A stretch of 64,000 nucleotides of DNA from Thermanaeromonas toyohensis ToBE (GCF_900176005.1 NZ_LT838272.1:763587-827586), one strand, 5' to 3'; numbered from the stretch's first letter, positions 28,944 to 37,872 are shown. A program made the numbers and translations. The notes: a model not told the origin generated them from the letters alone.

Positions 28944-29834
28944 TTGCGCCTTATCCATATATTAGCCTTTCTATTGGCCTGTCTCCTCTTAGGCTGGCTG
29001 TGGTGGGAGCATCCTAAAGGAGGGCAGGCCTTCTCTCTCCCTTCAGGTCCTTCCCGAGATAAGTTAGAAGAAAGCTCCTCGGCCGAGGAAGCATTGCCCT
29101 GGGCGGGGAACAGGGATCTAGAGGAATTTTTAAGGAAATACAATACGCCTGTTTTATTAGCTTCCTACCACGCCAGTTTGCCTGATCCCATCCTTTGGGA
29201 AGCCTACAACGTGGCTTTAGCTGCTGATAGGTTAGCCGGTACTGTGGTCCAGCCTGGGGAAATATTTTCCCAGAATAGACTTTTAGGCCCCTATACCAAA
29301 GAGCGCGGCTACCGGGAAGGTCCAATGTATGCGGGTAACAAGATAATCCCTAGCGAGGGTGGCGGAGTCTGCAAAGTGGCTTCGGTACTTTACAATGTGG
29401 CTATACTAGCTAACCTAGAGATTATCGAGCGCCACCCTCATTCCCTAACGGTGCCTTACGTCCCGCCAGGCCAGGATGCCACGGTAGTTTATGGTAAATA
29501 TGATTTTCGCTTTCGCAATAATACTTCTAGCCCTATTGTCATATGGGCTGATACTTATAATGATACTCTATATATAGCCTTTTACGGCCGGGAAAAACCA
29601 CCTAAGGTAACCTGGCACCATGAAACCCTGGAGAAAAAGAAAACCTGGACAGAATACAGGAATAATCCTGCTCTGCCACCAGGTACCGAAAGGGTGGTCT
29701 TCCCCGGGCAGGATGGTGTAACAGTACACTCCTGGATAACCATTGAGTATCCAGACGGGAGGGTTATCCGCAAAGATTTAGGGATAAGCCGTTATCAACC
29801 TAGCCCGTGCCTAGTTGAACGGGGGCCTTCGTGA
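28944..29834 (+). CDS. VanW-domain exported protein
   Basis: A 296-aa protein with an N-terminal signal or anchor helix (LAFLLACLLLGWLWW) and a VanW domain. The domain is recognised by VVQPGEIFSQNRLLGPYTKERGY, GGGVCKVASVLYNVAI and FRFRNNTSSPIVIWADT. Despite the name, most VanW proteins are not tied to vancomycin resistance; they are thought to act at the cell envelope. The start is TTG at 28944 after AAAGGGGTG. Its 3' end overlaps a small 4Fe-4S ORF in another frame. Confidence 0.87.
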   Translation: MRLIHILAFLLACLLLGWLWWEHPKGGQAFSLPSGPSRDKLEESSSAEEALPWAGNRDLEEFLRKYNTPVLLASYHASLPDPILWEAYNVALAADRLAGTVVQPGEIFSQNRLLGPYTKERGYREGPMYAGNKIIPSEGGGVCKVASVLYNVAILANLEIIERHPHSLTVPYVPPGQDATVVYGKYDFRFRNNTSSPIVIWADTYNDTLYIAFYGREKPPKVTWHHETLEKKKTWTEYRNNPALPPGTERVVFPGQDGVTVHSWITIEYPDGRVIRKDLGISRYQPSPCLVERGPS

Positions 29835-29922
29835 AACTGGCATTAGCTGCTCTCCCGAAAAGTGCATACTCTGCGGCTACTGTACTGAAGTTTGCCCCCA
29901 GTTCGCTATCCGGATGATATAG
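29815..29922 (+). CDS. candidate 35-aa single-cluster 4Fe-4S ORF or ferredoxin relic
   Basis: In the +1 frame relative to the VanW gene, a TTG-initiated ORF of 35 codons spans the end of that gene and the gap before the M23 peptidase. It encodes CILCGYCTEVCPQFAIRM, a textbook C-x2-C-x2-C-x3-C-P 4Fe-4S site with an extra upstream cysteine (SCSPEKC). No ribosome site is visible before the TTG. Three readings are possible: a tiny Fe-S protein, the tail of a gene joined by frameshift, or the remnant of a lost ferredoxin-domain gene. The motif is too specific for chance, so the frame was coding at some time. Confidence 0.45.
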   Translation: MNGGLRETGISCSPEKCILCGYCTEVCPQFAIRMI

Positions 29923-29926
29923 CCAG

Positions 29927-30871
29927 ATGATCAAAAAGGAAAACGGCAGTAGATGTGGAATACATATATTTATGAGGAAGCGTACCAACCGCTACTTCAC
30001 CCTGCTGCTGGTGCCTGAAGGGGGTTCAAAAACTCTTTACCTGCGGCTACCCTGGTGGGGTTTAAAATTAGCCGTTATCTTAATCATTTTTATTTTGGTA
30101 GCTACTACCTTCCTGGGGTATCTTTCCTTTAGGCTAGCTCGGCAGGCTCAAAATTTGCGGCATTTGGAGTTTGAAAACTTAAAGCAAGCCCAGGAAATAG
30201 CTAGGCTCCGAGCTGATACCCAGGCCCTGGAGGATAAAATAAATGAAGTAGAGGCCCTAGAGAATAAAGTGCGGCAGATATTAGGAGTGGAACGCCAGCG
30301 CTCTACTTTAAGCTCTCGGGGTTCTCACGCAAGTCGCAGGGACGCCGCCCCACAAGAACTTTTACCGGAGCTGGTGGTAGTTTCTACCAGGATAGCCCAA
30401 TTAAAAGATAGGCTCCCTGAAATAGCAAGGCGTCTTCAGGATCTGGACCAGCAGATAGCAGAGCATCTAGCTTATCTTCAAGCTCGTCCCTCTTTGTGGC
30501 CGGTGGAAGGGGAAGTAACATCGCCCTTCGGTTACCGTCGTTCCCCCACTAACCGCTGGCGGTGGGAGTTTCATGATGGCCTGGATATTGCGGCCCCTCC
30601 TGGCACGCCCGTAAGGGCAGCTGGCGGCGGGCAGGTAGTTTACGCCGGGTGGATGGGGGTTTACGGGTTAGTAGTAATTATAGACCACGGGTATAGTTAT
30701 CGTACTTTTTATGGTCACAATTCTTCCCTCCTAGTAAAGGAGGGGGACAGGGTAGCTAAGGGGCAGCCTATTGCCCGGGTAGGTAGCACAGGCCGGAGCA
30801 CCGGGCCTCATCTACACTTTCGAATAGAAGTTGATGGCCAAGCGGTAGATCCGAGGCCATTTTTACCCTAG
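29927..30871 (+). CDS. M23-family murein endopeptidase with coiled coil
   Basis: Envelope protein of 314 aa with a membrane anchor near residues 45-65, a coiled coil of about 100 residues, and a C-terminal LytM/M23 domain. The metal and catalytic residues are visible in FHDGLDIAAPPGTPV (zinc ligands H and D) and HLHFRIEVDG (last HxH motif). This layout resembles SpoIIQ-like and EnvC-like proteins that cut or sense peptidoglycan. An internal ATG at 29972 is a possible alternative start; neither has a clear ribosome site. A bactofilin gene follows after 10 bp, an association seen in many bacteria where both shape the wall. Confidence 0.88.
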   Translation: MIKKENGSRCGIHIFMRKRTNRYFTLLLVPEGGSKTLYLRLPWWGLKLAVILIIFILVATTFLGYLSFRLARQAQNLRHLEFENLKQAQEIARLRADTQALEDKINEVEALENKVRQILGVERQRSTLSSRGSHASRRDAAPQELLPELVVVSTRIAQLKDRLPEIARRLQDLDQQIAEHLAYLQARPSLWPVEGEVTSPFGYRRSPTNRWRWEFHDGLDIAAPPGTPVRAAGGGQVVYAGWMGVYGLVVIIDHGYSYRTFYGHNSSLLVKEGDRVAKGQPIARVGSTGRSTGPHLHFRIEVDGQAVDPRPFLP

Positions 30872-30881
30872 GAGGTAAAGG

Positions 30882-31259
30882 ATGCTGGGACGCAAAACAG
30901 TCTCCTTGCAGGAAAATAGCCCAGTAAGCACAGTCATCGGGCAGGGGACCCGGATTAAAGGGACACTTGTTACCTCAGACTCCCTTCGTATAGATGGCTT
31001 TCTAGAAGGGGAGATAGATGCTTCCGGAGACCTCATTATAGGAGAGACGGGGGAAGTAGTAGCCACAGTTAAAGCACGTAACTTAGTAGTGGTGGGAAAA
31101 TTGAAGGGTAATGTACATACTACAGGCAAGTTGGAAATACTGGCTAAGGGGGCTATTTATGGTGATGTTAAAGTAGGCGAACTAGCGGTAGAAGCAGGAG
31201 CTATTTTGTGCGGGAACTGTAGTATGGAAAAAGAGGGAAAGGAACCTGCCCTTAAGTAA
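30882..31259 (+). CDS. bactofilin (polymer-forming cytoskeletal protein)
   Basis: A 125-aa member of the DUF583/bactofilin family, built from a right-handed beta helix. Repeating segments such as GTLVTSDSLRIDGFLEGEI, GDLIIGETGEVVATVKA and GKLEILAKGAIYGDV show the periodic pattern. Bactofilins polymerise without nucleotide and often recruit peptidoglycan hydrolases. The M23 peptidase gene is immediately upstream (10 bp), so the pair probably works together in cell or spore envelope morphogenesis. Confidence 0.9.
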   Translation: MLGRKTVSLQENSPVSTVIGQGTRIKGTLVTSDSLRIDGFLEGEIDASGDLIIGETGEVVATVKARNLVVVGKLKGNVHTTGKLEILAKGAIYGDVKVGELAVEAGAILCGNCSMEKEGKEPALK

Positions 31260-31303
31260 GGGTATAGCAGTTGCCACCGGTTACGGGGGGAGGGAGATAG
31301 TGG

Positions 31304-31480
31304 ATGAGCGAAGTACGCGTGGGTAAAGATGAGAGCCTGGATAGTGCTCTGCGGCGTTTCAAGCGCCTTTGCCAGAAGGCTGGACTGATGGCAGAGATGC
31401 GCAAGCGCGAGCATTATGAAAAGCCTAGTGTGAGGCGAAAGAAGAAGTCCCAGGCCGCCAGGAAGCGGCGCTGGCGTTAA
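31304..31480 (+). CDS. rpsU: 30S ribosomal protein S21
   Basis: Short gene of 58 codons, easy to miss. The product starts [20 protein letters not shown] and ends with the basic AARKRRWR tail typical of bS21. Conserved [15 protein letters not shown] is present. The ATG at 31304 has GGGGGGAGGGAG about 8 bases upstream. bS21 base-pairs the 3' end of 16S rRNA with mRNA leaders. A terminator lies about 80 bp downstream, and the sporulation gene yqfC follows, as in Bacillus and many Clostridia. Confidence 0.96.
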   Translation: MSEVRVGKDESLDSALRRFKRLCQKAGLMAEMRKREHYEKPSVRRKKKSQAARKRRWR

Positions 31481-31562
31481 AGCTTTTAGCCCTTCCTCCC
31501 GGCGAAGGGATAAGACTCTATACTATCCGGTAAGGCGACTGCTTTTAAATAAAGAATAACCT

Positions 31563-31600
31563 GCCCGGCTACTTTACGGCCGGGCTTTTCTATTATTTTT
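31563..31600 (+). terminator. Rho-independent terminator after rpsU
   Basis: GCCCGGC (31563-31569) and GCCGGGC (31579-31585) form a 7-bp stem with a 9-nt loop, followed by TTTTCTATTATTTTT. It ends the bactofilin-rpsU transcript. Confidence 0.85.
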
Positions 31601-31669
31601 AGGAGGCCTTAAAGGGGTCTTTTTCCATAATGAAAGGCATAGATTGAGTAAGAGGGGGCGGATTTAATT

Positions 31670-32002
31670 ATGCCGAAGCGGCGCAAAAAGGGTTGGAAGG
31701 TAACCCAGTCTACGCAAGTAAAGACTTTGAGAGCACAGGCGCCGGGAGCGAAAGCCCATATGGCCAGCTTTTTAGATCTGCCCCAGGAAGTAGTCTGTGA
31801 TTGGCCTCGTCTAACCTTGATCGGAAACAGCCGCTTACTATTAGAAAACCACCGTGGGGTAATTATTTATGAAAACGATCTGGTGCGAGTAAATATAACC
31901 TTAGGGCAATTGGAAATAACCGGGCAAGATTTAAGACTTAAGGTCGTCCGGCCTGACGCCATCGCTGTAGAAGGGGCCATAAAATCGATACAGTTTTGCT
32001 AA
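31670..32002 (+). CDS. yqfC: sporulation protein YqfC
   Basis: A 110-aa YabP/YqfC-family protein, expected in the mother cell under sigma-E. The region from LPQEVVCDWPRLTLIGN to LEITGQDLRLKVV matches the family, after a basic N-terminal extension. The exact role is unknown. It is followed by yqfD with a gap of about 66 bp, the conserved sporulation pair. I could not assign a convincing sigma-E promoter in the 70 bp after the rpsU terminator. Confidence 0.9.
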   Translation: MPKRRKKGWKVTQSTQVKTLRAQAPGAKAHMASFLDLPQEVVCDWPRLTLIGNSRLLLENHRGVIIYENDLVRVNITLGQLEITGQDLRLKVVRPDAIAVEGAIKSIQFC

Positions 32003-32068
32003 GACAGCACAAATGTAAGAAACTAAGGGGACAAGTAGGCCATGGCTAAAAGGAGGAAGGAGCTGGTA

Positions 32069-33310
32069 ATGGGTTGGGAGTGGCAAGCTCTTTTTAGAAA
32101 CTATGTGGAAATTGAAGTAGAGGGAAAGAATAGGGAAGAATTCTTGAATGTTGCCTTACTCCAGGGCCTTGTTTTTTGGGATATAATTCAAAGCCCAGGC
32201 TCTAAAAAATTTAGGGCCAAAATACCGGTGGCTTCCTTTGCCCAACTCCGGCCGGTAGCCAGGAGAACCCGTTGCCGCGTTCGCCTTTTGGACAAGCGGG
32301 GTCCTCTCTTCTGGTGGCGGCGTCTTAAAAGCCGGGAGATGTTTTTGGTAGGGGCTGTTCTTTTTCTATTAGGGCTTTTTCTCCTTTCTAATTTTGTTTG
32401 GGCAGTGGAGGTGCTGCCACAAGGAGAGCTTATGAGGGTGGATCCCAGCCGGGTAAAGGCCGTGGCTGCGGAAGCGGGTTTAAAACCAGGTACTTGGAAA
32501 GGGAAATTAGATGTACGTACTCTAGAACATAAGATACTCCTTAAAGTGCCAGAACTCGCCTGGGTGGGGGTGAACTTCCAGGGTACCCGGGCGCATATTA
32601 AAGTGGTAGAGAAAATCTTTCCTTCGCAGGATGAGATGGGATCTGCGCCTGCCCATATAATAGCCACTAAAAATGGTATAATATCCGAAATTCTTGTCCT
32701 GGCCGGCCAGGCCCGGGTCAGCGTAGGCGATACTGTGCGCCAGGGAGATATCCTTATTTCTGGTCTCATTCTACCACTCCAGGAAAAGCCTCCCGGACCG
32801 GAAGAGCAACCCAAGCTCCCTGTACTACCTCGATTGGTCCGGGCCAAGGGGATCGTCCGGGCGCGGGTTTGGTACGAGGCCGAAGGAACAGCTCTTAGGG
32901 AGGAAATAAAGGAAGCCCTTACTGGACAGCGCAGTACAGCCCTTATATTGCGTACCCCCGGCCGGGAATATGTACTTAAAGGCTCCCTGGAGCCCCCTTA
33001 TTCAACCTTTCGGCAGGAAAGTAGGGTTATGAAAGCCCCTACGTGGAGGAATTTTACTCTCCCTGTCGAACTGATTATTGTGACTTATTTTGAAACCTCG
33101 GTGGAGCGGAGATGGCTCAGCCAGGAAGAGGCGATAAATAAAGCTAAACAAGAGGCTTTATCAACCTTGCGGCAGGGCCTCCCGGCCCGGAGCAAAGTTT
33201 TAAGCGAGAGGGTCATCAGGGTTACGGAGGAGCCTGGCCTAGTACGGGTTAAGGTCCTCCTAGAAGCTGAGGAAGATATAGGACAGACAATCAACCTTAA
33301 GGAGCGTTAA
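32069..33310 (+). CDS. yqfD: sporulation protein YqfD (SpoIV-family)
   Basis: Membrane protein of the YqfD family needed for efficient sporulation. The chain starts WEWQALFRNYVEIEVEGK, has one membrane helix near residues 90-110 (MFLVGAVLFLLGLFLL), and an extracytoplasmic part with AWVGVNFQGTRAHIKVVEK. A biotinyl-lipoyl-like segment (ARVSVGDTVRQGDILISG) follows, then a tail. Length is 413 aa from ATG 32069, which has GGAAGGAG 6 bases before it and matches the family N-terminus; ATG 32042 is an alternative. Confidence 0.9.
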   Translation: MGWEWQALFRNYVEIEVEGKNREEFLNVALLQGLVFWDIIQSPGSKKFRAKIPVASFAQLRPVARRTRCRVRLLDKRGPLFWWRRLKSREMFLVGAVLFLLGLFLLSNFVWAVEVLPQGELMRVDPSRVKAVAAEAGLKPGTWKGKLDVRTLEHKILLKVPELAWVGVNFQGTRAHIKVVEKIFPSQDEMGSAPAHIIATKNGIISEILVLAGQARVSVGDTVRQGDILISGLILPLQEKPPGPEEQPKLPVLPRLVRAKGIVRARVWYEAEGTALREEIKEALTGQRSTALILRTPGREYVLKGSLEPPYSTFRQESRVMKAPTWRNFTLPVELIIVTYFETSVERRWLSQEEAINKAKQEALSTLRQGLPARSKVLSERVIRVTEEPGLVRVKVLLEAEEDIGQTINLKER

Positions 33311-33381
33311 TTGTTAGCTTGGATGGGATTTCCGCTAAAGCTTGAGCTCTAGTGCTATTAAGTGCTAGGTTTGGTTCCGGC

Positions 33382-33410
33382 TTTACTCTCCCAGGAGAAT
33401 GGAGTATAAT
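33382..33410 (+). promoter_or_regulatory. probable sigma-A promoter upstream of phoH
   Basis: TTTACT (33382-33387), a 17-bp spacer and a perfect TATAAT (33405-33410). The predicted start is about 33417, leaving a 36-nt leader to the phoH TTG codon. A second TATAAT at 33428 has no -35 match at proper distance. Confidence 0.6.
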
Positions 33411-33452
33411 AAATTGTCGCACAAGTATATAATGGGAGGTTGATTATTAAGT

Positions 33453-34451
33453 TTGGCCGAACATCTGGAGGTTAAAGTAGTTGTAGGTAATAATGGGGAG
33501 GCGGCTAACCTTTTTGGCCTCCATGATGAAAACCTAAAATATATTGAAAGCCAAGCGGGTGCTCGTATTGTAGCTAGAGGGAATGAGGTTTATATTTCGG
33601 GAGAAAAACAAGAAGTTGAAGAACTGGAGGAGCTTTTTCATCAACTCCTGGGCTTGGTAAGGGTGGGTTCTAGTATTAACACTACCACCATTAACTATGC
33701 CTGGAATCAAGTACGCCAGCGAAAAAAGGAAAAGGATACTTCATCCCCTGACTTAGCTGAGGCGCTGGGAGAAGTGCTTTATGTAACACCCCGTGGAAAG
33801 CACATACGGCCCAAAACTTTAGGGCAGTTGCGTTATGTTCAGGCTATACGCCAATATGATATAGTCTTCGGTATAGGGCCTGCGGGGACAGGTAAGACCT
33901 ATTTAGCGGTGGTTATGGCGGTTAACGCTTTACGTTCCCGAAGCGTAGAAAGAATAATCTTGGCCCGGCCGGCTGTGGAGGCGGGTGAAAAGCTAGGGTT
34001 TTTGCCTGGTGACCTCCAGGAAAAGGTTAACCCTTATCTCCGTCCCCTTTACGACGGACTATACGATGTATTGGGAATGGAAATAGCACAAAAGTATATG
34101 GAAAAAAATATTATAGAAATAGCGCCCTTGGCTTACATGCGGGGGCGCACCTTGGATGATGCCTTTATAATTTTAGATGAGGCCCAGAATACCACTTCTG
34201 AACAGATGAAGATGTTTTTGACGCGTCTCGGTTTCGGTTCCCGGGCGGTAATAACTGGAGATATAACCCAGATAGATTTACCTCGTGATGTCCCTTCTGG
34301 CCTAGTAGAGGCCCAGCGTATCCTCCAAGGTATAGAAGGGATAGCCTTTGAATACCTGACTGAAGCTGACGTAGTACGGCATCCTCTTGTACAGAAGATT
34401 ATCAAGGCCTACGAAAGGAGTGAACGGGCTTGGCGTGGCAATGGCTCGTAG
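33453..34451 (+). CDS. phoH: PhoH-family ATPase
   Basis: A 332-aa protein with an N-terminal KH-like/R3H-like segment and a P-loop ATPase domain. Walker A is GPAGTGKT near residue 147, and Walker B is FIILDEAQN near 243. It is linked to RNA metabolism because it is almost always next to ybeY. The start is TTG 33453 after GGGAGG. Its 3' end overlaps yqfF by 22 bp. The operon phoH-yqfF-ybeY-dgkA-(cdd)-era is standard in Firmicutes. Confidence 0.93.
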   Translation: MAEHLEVKVVVGNNGEAANLFGLHDENLKYIESQAGARIVARGNEVYISGEKQEVEELEELFHQLLGLVRVGSSINTTTINYAWNQVRQRKKEKDTSSPDLAEALGEVLYVTPRGKHIRPKTLGQLRYVQAIRQYDIVFGIGPAGTGKTYLAVVMAVNALRSRSVERIILARPAVEAGEKLGFLPGDLQEKVNPYLRPLYDGLYDVLGMEIAQKYMEKNIIEIAPLAYMRGRTLDDAFIILDEAQNTTSEQMKMFLTRLGFGSRAVITGDITQIDLPRDVPSGLVEAQRILQGIEGIAFEYLTEADVVRHPLVQKIIKAYERSERAWRGNGS

Positions 34452-36598
34452 GCCAGCTACGCTTGCTATGGGCCCGTGGGGGGCAGATAGGTCTGTTAAA
34501 CAGGCGAACCCTCTGGGGAGGGATTTTATTTTTCCTGGCTGTAGCTATTATTGCGGCGGATTTCTTGCCTCAAAAGCTCGATCTCAAAGTGGGTCAGCCG
34601 AGCCCCAGGGATATCAAGGCTCCCCAAGGTATCGTTTACGAAAGCGAGGTATTAACTGCTCGAGCCCGCGAGGAAGCGGAACGCAAGGTGGAGCCTGTTT
34701 ATAGAATTGATAATACGGTGGCTGAGAAGCTGGTAGAGGAGGCTCGGGTTCCCTTTCGGAATGTGCGCCAGATCCTCCTTCAAACCCCGGAGGGGGGGGC
34801 GCGGGAAGAAAAACTAGCGGCTGCCTTGGTAGGTTGGGAACTAGATGCCTCCACCAGGAAGGCTTTAGCCTCGGTCGATCAGAACAGCTTAAACACCTTG
34901 GAAGAACAGCTCGTTCAAGTTATACGCCGGCATATGCAGGGTGCTATATCCCGGGAAGCCCTGGAAACTACCCGCGAGAAAATGCTCACCGAGGTAGGGA
35001 CGTTAAATGTAGAGGCTAAATATAAACCTTTCCTGGCTGCTATTATCCGGAAATTAGAGCTTAAGCCCACCCTAGTATATGATGTCGCCGCTACCCTGCA
35101 GCGCCGGGAAAAGGCCCGGGCTGAGGTGGTTCCCGTACAAGTGACTATCCGTCAGGGAGAGAAAATTGTAGGGGACGGGGAGATCGTTACTGAAGAAGAT
35201 ATCGAGGCTTTACAAAAGTTGGGTTTGTTACGTCCGGGAACACCTTGGAGAAGTCTGGTAGGTTTAATTTTGCTCCAAGGGGTTTTGGTATTTTTAGTAC
35301 TTTTTTACTTGCGTACTTTTAAAAAGCAGATTTATGCCAGCGATCGTCTTCTTTTGCTTTTGGGACTCCTCTGGGTGGTTTTCCTTCTTTTCTCCCGGGG
35401 AGTAACCGCCATCAGCCTGGGGAATCGCCCTGAGATGTCCAGGCTAGTAGGGTATCTCATCCCTGTAGCTGCTGGATCCATGCTTACAGCTATTCTTCTC
35501 GATGGCCAGGTGGCGTTAATTTTTACAGTTTTTCTAGCCCTGGAGGCAGGTATCCTCGGAGGAAATTATTTCCAGCTAGTAGCCGCTGGAATTGTAAGCG
35601 GATTAACTGGTGTATATTGTGTAACCCATCTCGACCAACGTTCTAGCTTGGCTCGTTCCAGCCTTTTCCTTACTTTGGCTAACATGTTGGCCGTCCTGGC
35701 TTTAGGCTTACTTTTAGGGCACTCCTTATTGGAGATAAGTTTGGGTTTAGGTTTGGCCCTGGCCAACGGGGTGCTCTCGGCAGTTTTAACCATTGGTTTT
35801 TTACCCTTCTTAGAAAGTACCTTCGGTATTACTACCGCAGTCAAGCTCCTAGAACTATCTAACCCCAACCATCCTCTCTTAAAAAGGCTTTTATTGGAAG
35901 CACCGGGCACTTATCACCATAGTTTATTGGTGGCTAATTTAGCTGAAGCAGCAGCCGATGCTATAGGAGCGGATTCCTTACTTGCACGTATCGGAGCTTA
36001 TTACCATGATATTGGTAAGCTCAAGCGACCTTACTTTTTTATTGAAAATCAAGTGGGCACAGAGAATCCCCACGATAAATTGTCTCCTTCCTTGAGTAGT
36101 TTGATCATTTCTTGCCATGTCAAGGATGGGCTAGAGCTGGCCCGTGAATTTGGGCTCCCCTCTGTAGTACAAGATATTATCGCTCAGCACCACGGGACAA
36201 CCCTCATGTCCTTCTTTTACCATAAGGCTTGTGAAAAGAGCCGGGGCTTAGAGGTAGATGAAGGAGAGTTCCGGTACGAAACACCCAAACCCCAAAGTAA
36301 AGAGGCCGCCATTGTCATGTTGGCCGATAGCGTGGAGGCGGGTATCCGATCCTTACCCAAGCTTACGCCGAGCCGTATGGAAAGTTTCGTACGTAAGATT
36401 ATAAAGGAAAAACTGGAAGACGGCCAGCTGGAAAACAGCGATTTAACTTTCCGGGATCTGGCCATAATAGGGGATGCTTTTTTAAGGGTGCTAAATGGCA
36501 TTTATCATTCCCGGGTAGAATATCCAGAAGCTGTTTTGCGGGAAATGGAAAGGAGAAAGAACCGCAATGGAATGCTTCATAAACAATCAGCTGGCTAG
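34430..36598 (+). CDS. pgpH: 7TM-HD family cyclic-di-AMP phosphodiesterase (PgpH/YqfF)
   Basis: Membrane phosphodiesterase that cleaves c-di-AMP to pApA. The 722-aa chain has an extracellular 7TMR-HDED domain after an N-terminal helix (about residues 25-45), seven membrane segments between about residues 280 and 470, and an HD domain. Metal ligands are visible in YHHSLLVANLAE, YHDIGKLKRPYFF and AQHHGTT. Start TTG 34430 with AAAGGAG upstream, inside the end of phoH. It probably helps control potassium and turgor through c-di-AMP. Confidence 0.93.
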   Translation: MAWQWLVGQLRLLWARGGQIGLLNRRTLWGGILFFLAVAIIAADFLPQKLDLKVGQPSPRDIKAPQGIVYESEVLTARAREEAERKVEPVYRIDNTVAEKLVEEARVPFRNVRQILLQTPEGGAREEKLAAALVGWELDASTRKALASVDQNSLNTLEEQLVQVIRRHMQGAISREALETTREKMLTEVGTLNVEAKYKPFLAAIIRKLELKPTLVYDVAATLQRREKARAEVVPVQVTIRQGEKIVGDGEIVTEEDIEALQKLGLLRPGTPWRSLVGLILLQGVLVFLVLFYLRTFKKQIYASDRLLLLLGLLWVVFLLFSRGVTAISLGNRPEMSRLVGYLIPVAAGSMLTAILLDGQVALIFTVFLALEAGILGGNYFQLVAAGIVSGLTGVYCVTHLDQRSSLARSSLFLTLANMLAVLALGLLLGHSLLEISLGLGLALANGVLSAVLTIGFLPFLESTFGITTAVKLLELSNPNHPLLKRLLLEAPGTYHHSLLVANLAEAAADAIGADSLLARIGAYYHDIGKLKRPYFFIENQVGTENPHDKLSPSLSSLIISCHVKDGLELAREFGLPSVVQDIIAQHHGTTLMSFFYHKACEKSRGLEVDEGEFRYETPKPQSKEAAIVMLADSVEAGIRSLPKLTPSRMESFVRKIIKEKLEDGQLENSDLTFRDLAIIGDAFLRVLNGIYHSRVEYPEAVLREMERRKNRNGMLHKQSAG

Positions 36599-37037
36599 TG
36601 AGCTAGATCCTAACTTAGAAAAGATGATAAGGGTACTCCTCGAAGAGGCGGCCCGGCTTGAGGGGGTACCGGAAGAGGCTGAGGTAAGCTTGACTTTGGT
36701 GGATGATGAGGAGATGCGCCGCCTGAATCGTAATTTTCGAGGGATAGATGCTCCCACCGATGTCCTTTCCTTTGCTTTGCAGGAGAAAGTTCCTGGAGAA
36801 CCAGAGATCCAGGGAGGGGAGGGTGAGCTGCTCCTTGGGGATATCTTTATCTCCTTAGATACAGCCCGTCGTCAGGCTAAAGCTTACGGTCATTCCCTGG
36901 AAAGAGAAATAGGGTTGCTTACCATACATGGTTTTTTACATCTTCTAGGTTACGACCATGACACTCCGGAGGCAGAAGAAACAATGTTCCGTCGGCAGCA
37001 GGAGCTGTTAAGTAGGGTGGGGCTAGGGGATGATTAA
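36567..37037 (+). CDS. ybeY: endoribonuclease YbeY (rRNA maturation factor)
   Basis: Zinc endoribonuclease that matures the 3' end of 16S rRNA and does late 70S quality control. The zinc motif HGFLHLLGYDHD is near residue 116, and TDVLSFAL is in the middle. Length is 156 aa. It overlaps the end of yqfF by 32 bp and dgkA by 8 bp, so translation is coupled along the operon. Confidence 0.95.
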   Translation: MECFINNQLASELDPNLEKMIRVLLEEAARLEGVPEEAEVSLTLVDDEEMRRLNRNFRGIDAPTDVLSFALQEKVPGEPEIQGGEGELLLGDIFISLDTARRQAKAYGHSLEREIGLLTIHGFLHLLGYDHDTPEAEETMFRRQQELLSRVGLGDD

Positions 37038-37377
37038 AAAGTTCGAGGCGGCCCTGGCTGGCCTTTTGTATACCTTACGTACTCAGGTTAATATGGCCAT
37101 TCACTTGGGAGCGGCTGTAGCTGTATTTTTACTAGGCTACTATTTCCAGCTGGAGGGCTGGGAATGGGGTGTCTTAATTCTAACAGTAACTTTAGTGCTT
37201 GCTGCGGAAACCTTTAATACAGCCCTGGAGCTAGCCGTAAATTTATCTTGCCCCCATTATCACCCTCTGGCGCAGAAGGCCAAAGACGTGGCCGCCGGAG
37301 CTGTCTTGGTTACCGCTTTAGGAGCTGTAATAGCTGGTATCCTCATTTTTTTACCTAAGTTTCTCAGAGCCTTTTAA
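37030..37377 (+). CDS. dgkA: DgkA-family undecaprenol/diacylglycerol kinase
   Basis: Small membrane kinase of 115 aa. The Gram-positive enzyme phosphorylates undecaprenol to refill the lipid carrier pool. Three membrane helices are visible, with the active-site segment AAETFNTALELAVN near residue 57. The gene overlaps ybeY by 8 bp, and its last 27 bp overlap the convergent Nudix gene. Together with uppP it serves recycling of the lipid carrier. Confidence 0.93.
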   Translation: MIKKFEAALAGLLYTLRTQVNMAIHLGAAVAVFLLGYYFQLEGWEWGVLILTVTLVLAAETFNTALELAVNLSCPHYHPLAQKAKDVAAGAVLVTALGAVIAGILIFLPKFLRAF

Positions 37378-37872
37378 TTGGGTGGCGACTAAGTCCCTTC
37401 GCCGGATAGTACGGTAAAAAAGCCGGGGGGGTTCGTCCAGGGGTTTACCGGACAACAGTCCCAAGTGCTGGAGGAGATCTAAGGTTCCGGAGGTAAGTTC
37501 ATACTTCCGAATTTCCTTTAGGGCAATCCAGCGAGCTTCTGCTACGTCCGAAGCCGGCCTCAGCTCCCCGGAAACGTATCGAGCCCAAAAATCTACAAGG
37601 ACAAAGTGGTACTTAACCCGGCCCAGTTCATCCAGGTAAATGCTGTCTAATACCGCTATTGGTGGCCCAACTTGGATAACGATACCGCATTCCTCAGCCA
37701 CTTCCCTTTCTAGAGCTTGGCTTAAGGTTTCCCCTGCTTCTACCCGGCCTCCTGGAATACTCCATAAGCCTTGGGCGGGGGGTTGTCCGCGGAGTACAAG
37801 GAGTAGCTTTTCTTCCCTTATAATAACGGCTCCCACACCCACTAGAGGCTGGCTTGGGTAGGTACGCGACAC
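37351..37872 (-). CDS. Nudix hydrolase
   Basis: A 173-aa protein with a complete Nudix box: GGRVEAGETLSQALEREV followed by AEECGI, matching GX5EX7REUXEEXGU. Substrate is probably a nucleoside diphosphate derivative; an ADP-ribose pyrophosphatase type is plausible but not shown. It begins SRTYPSQPLVGVGAVII. The gene is on the reverse strand inside an otherwise forward operon, converging on dgkA. The ATG at 37872 has GGAGGGG about 8 bases upstream. Confidence 0.9.
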   Translation of the reverse strand: MSRTYPSQPLVGVGAVIIREEKLLLVLRGQPPAQGLWSIPGGRVEAGETLSQALEREVAEECGIVIQVGPPIAVLDSIYLDELGRVKYHFVLVDFWARYVSGELRPASDVAEARWIALKEIRKYELTSGTLDLLQHLGLLSGKPLDEPPRLFYRTIRRRDLVATQLKGSEKLR

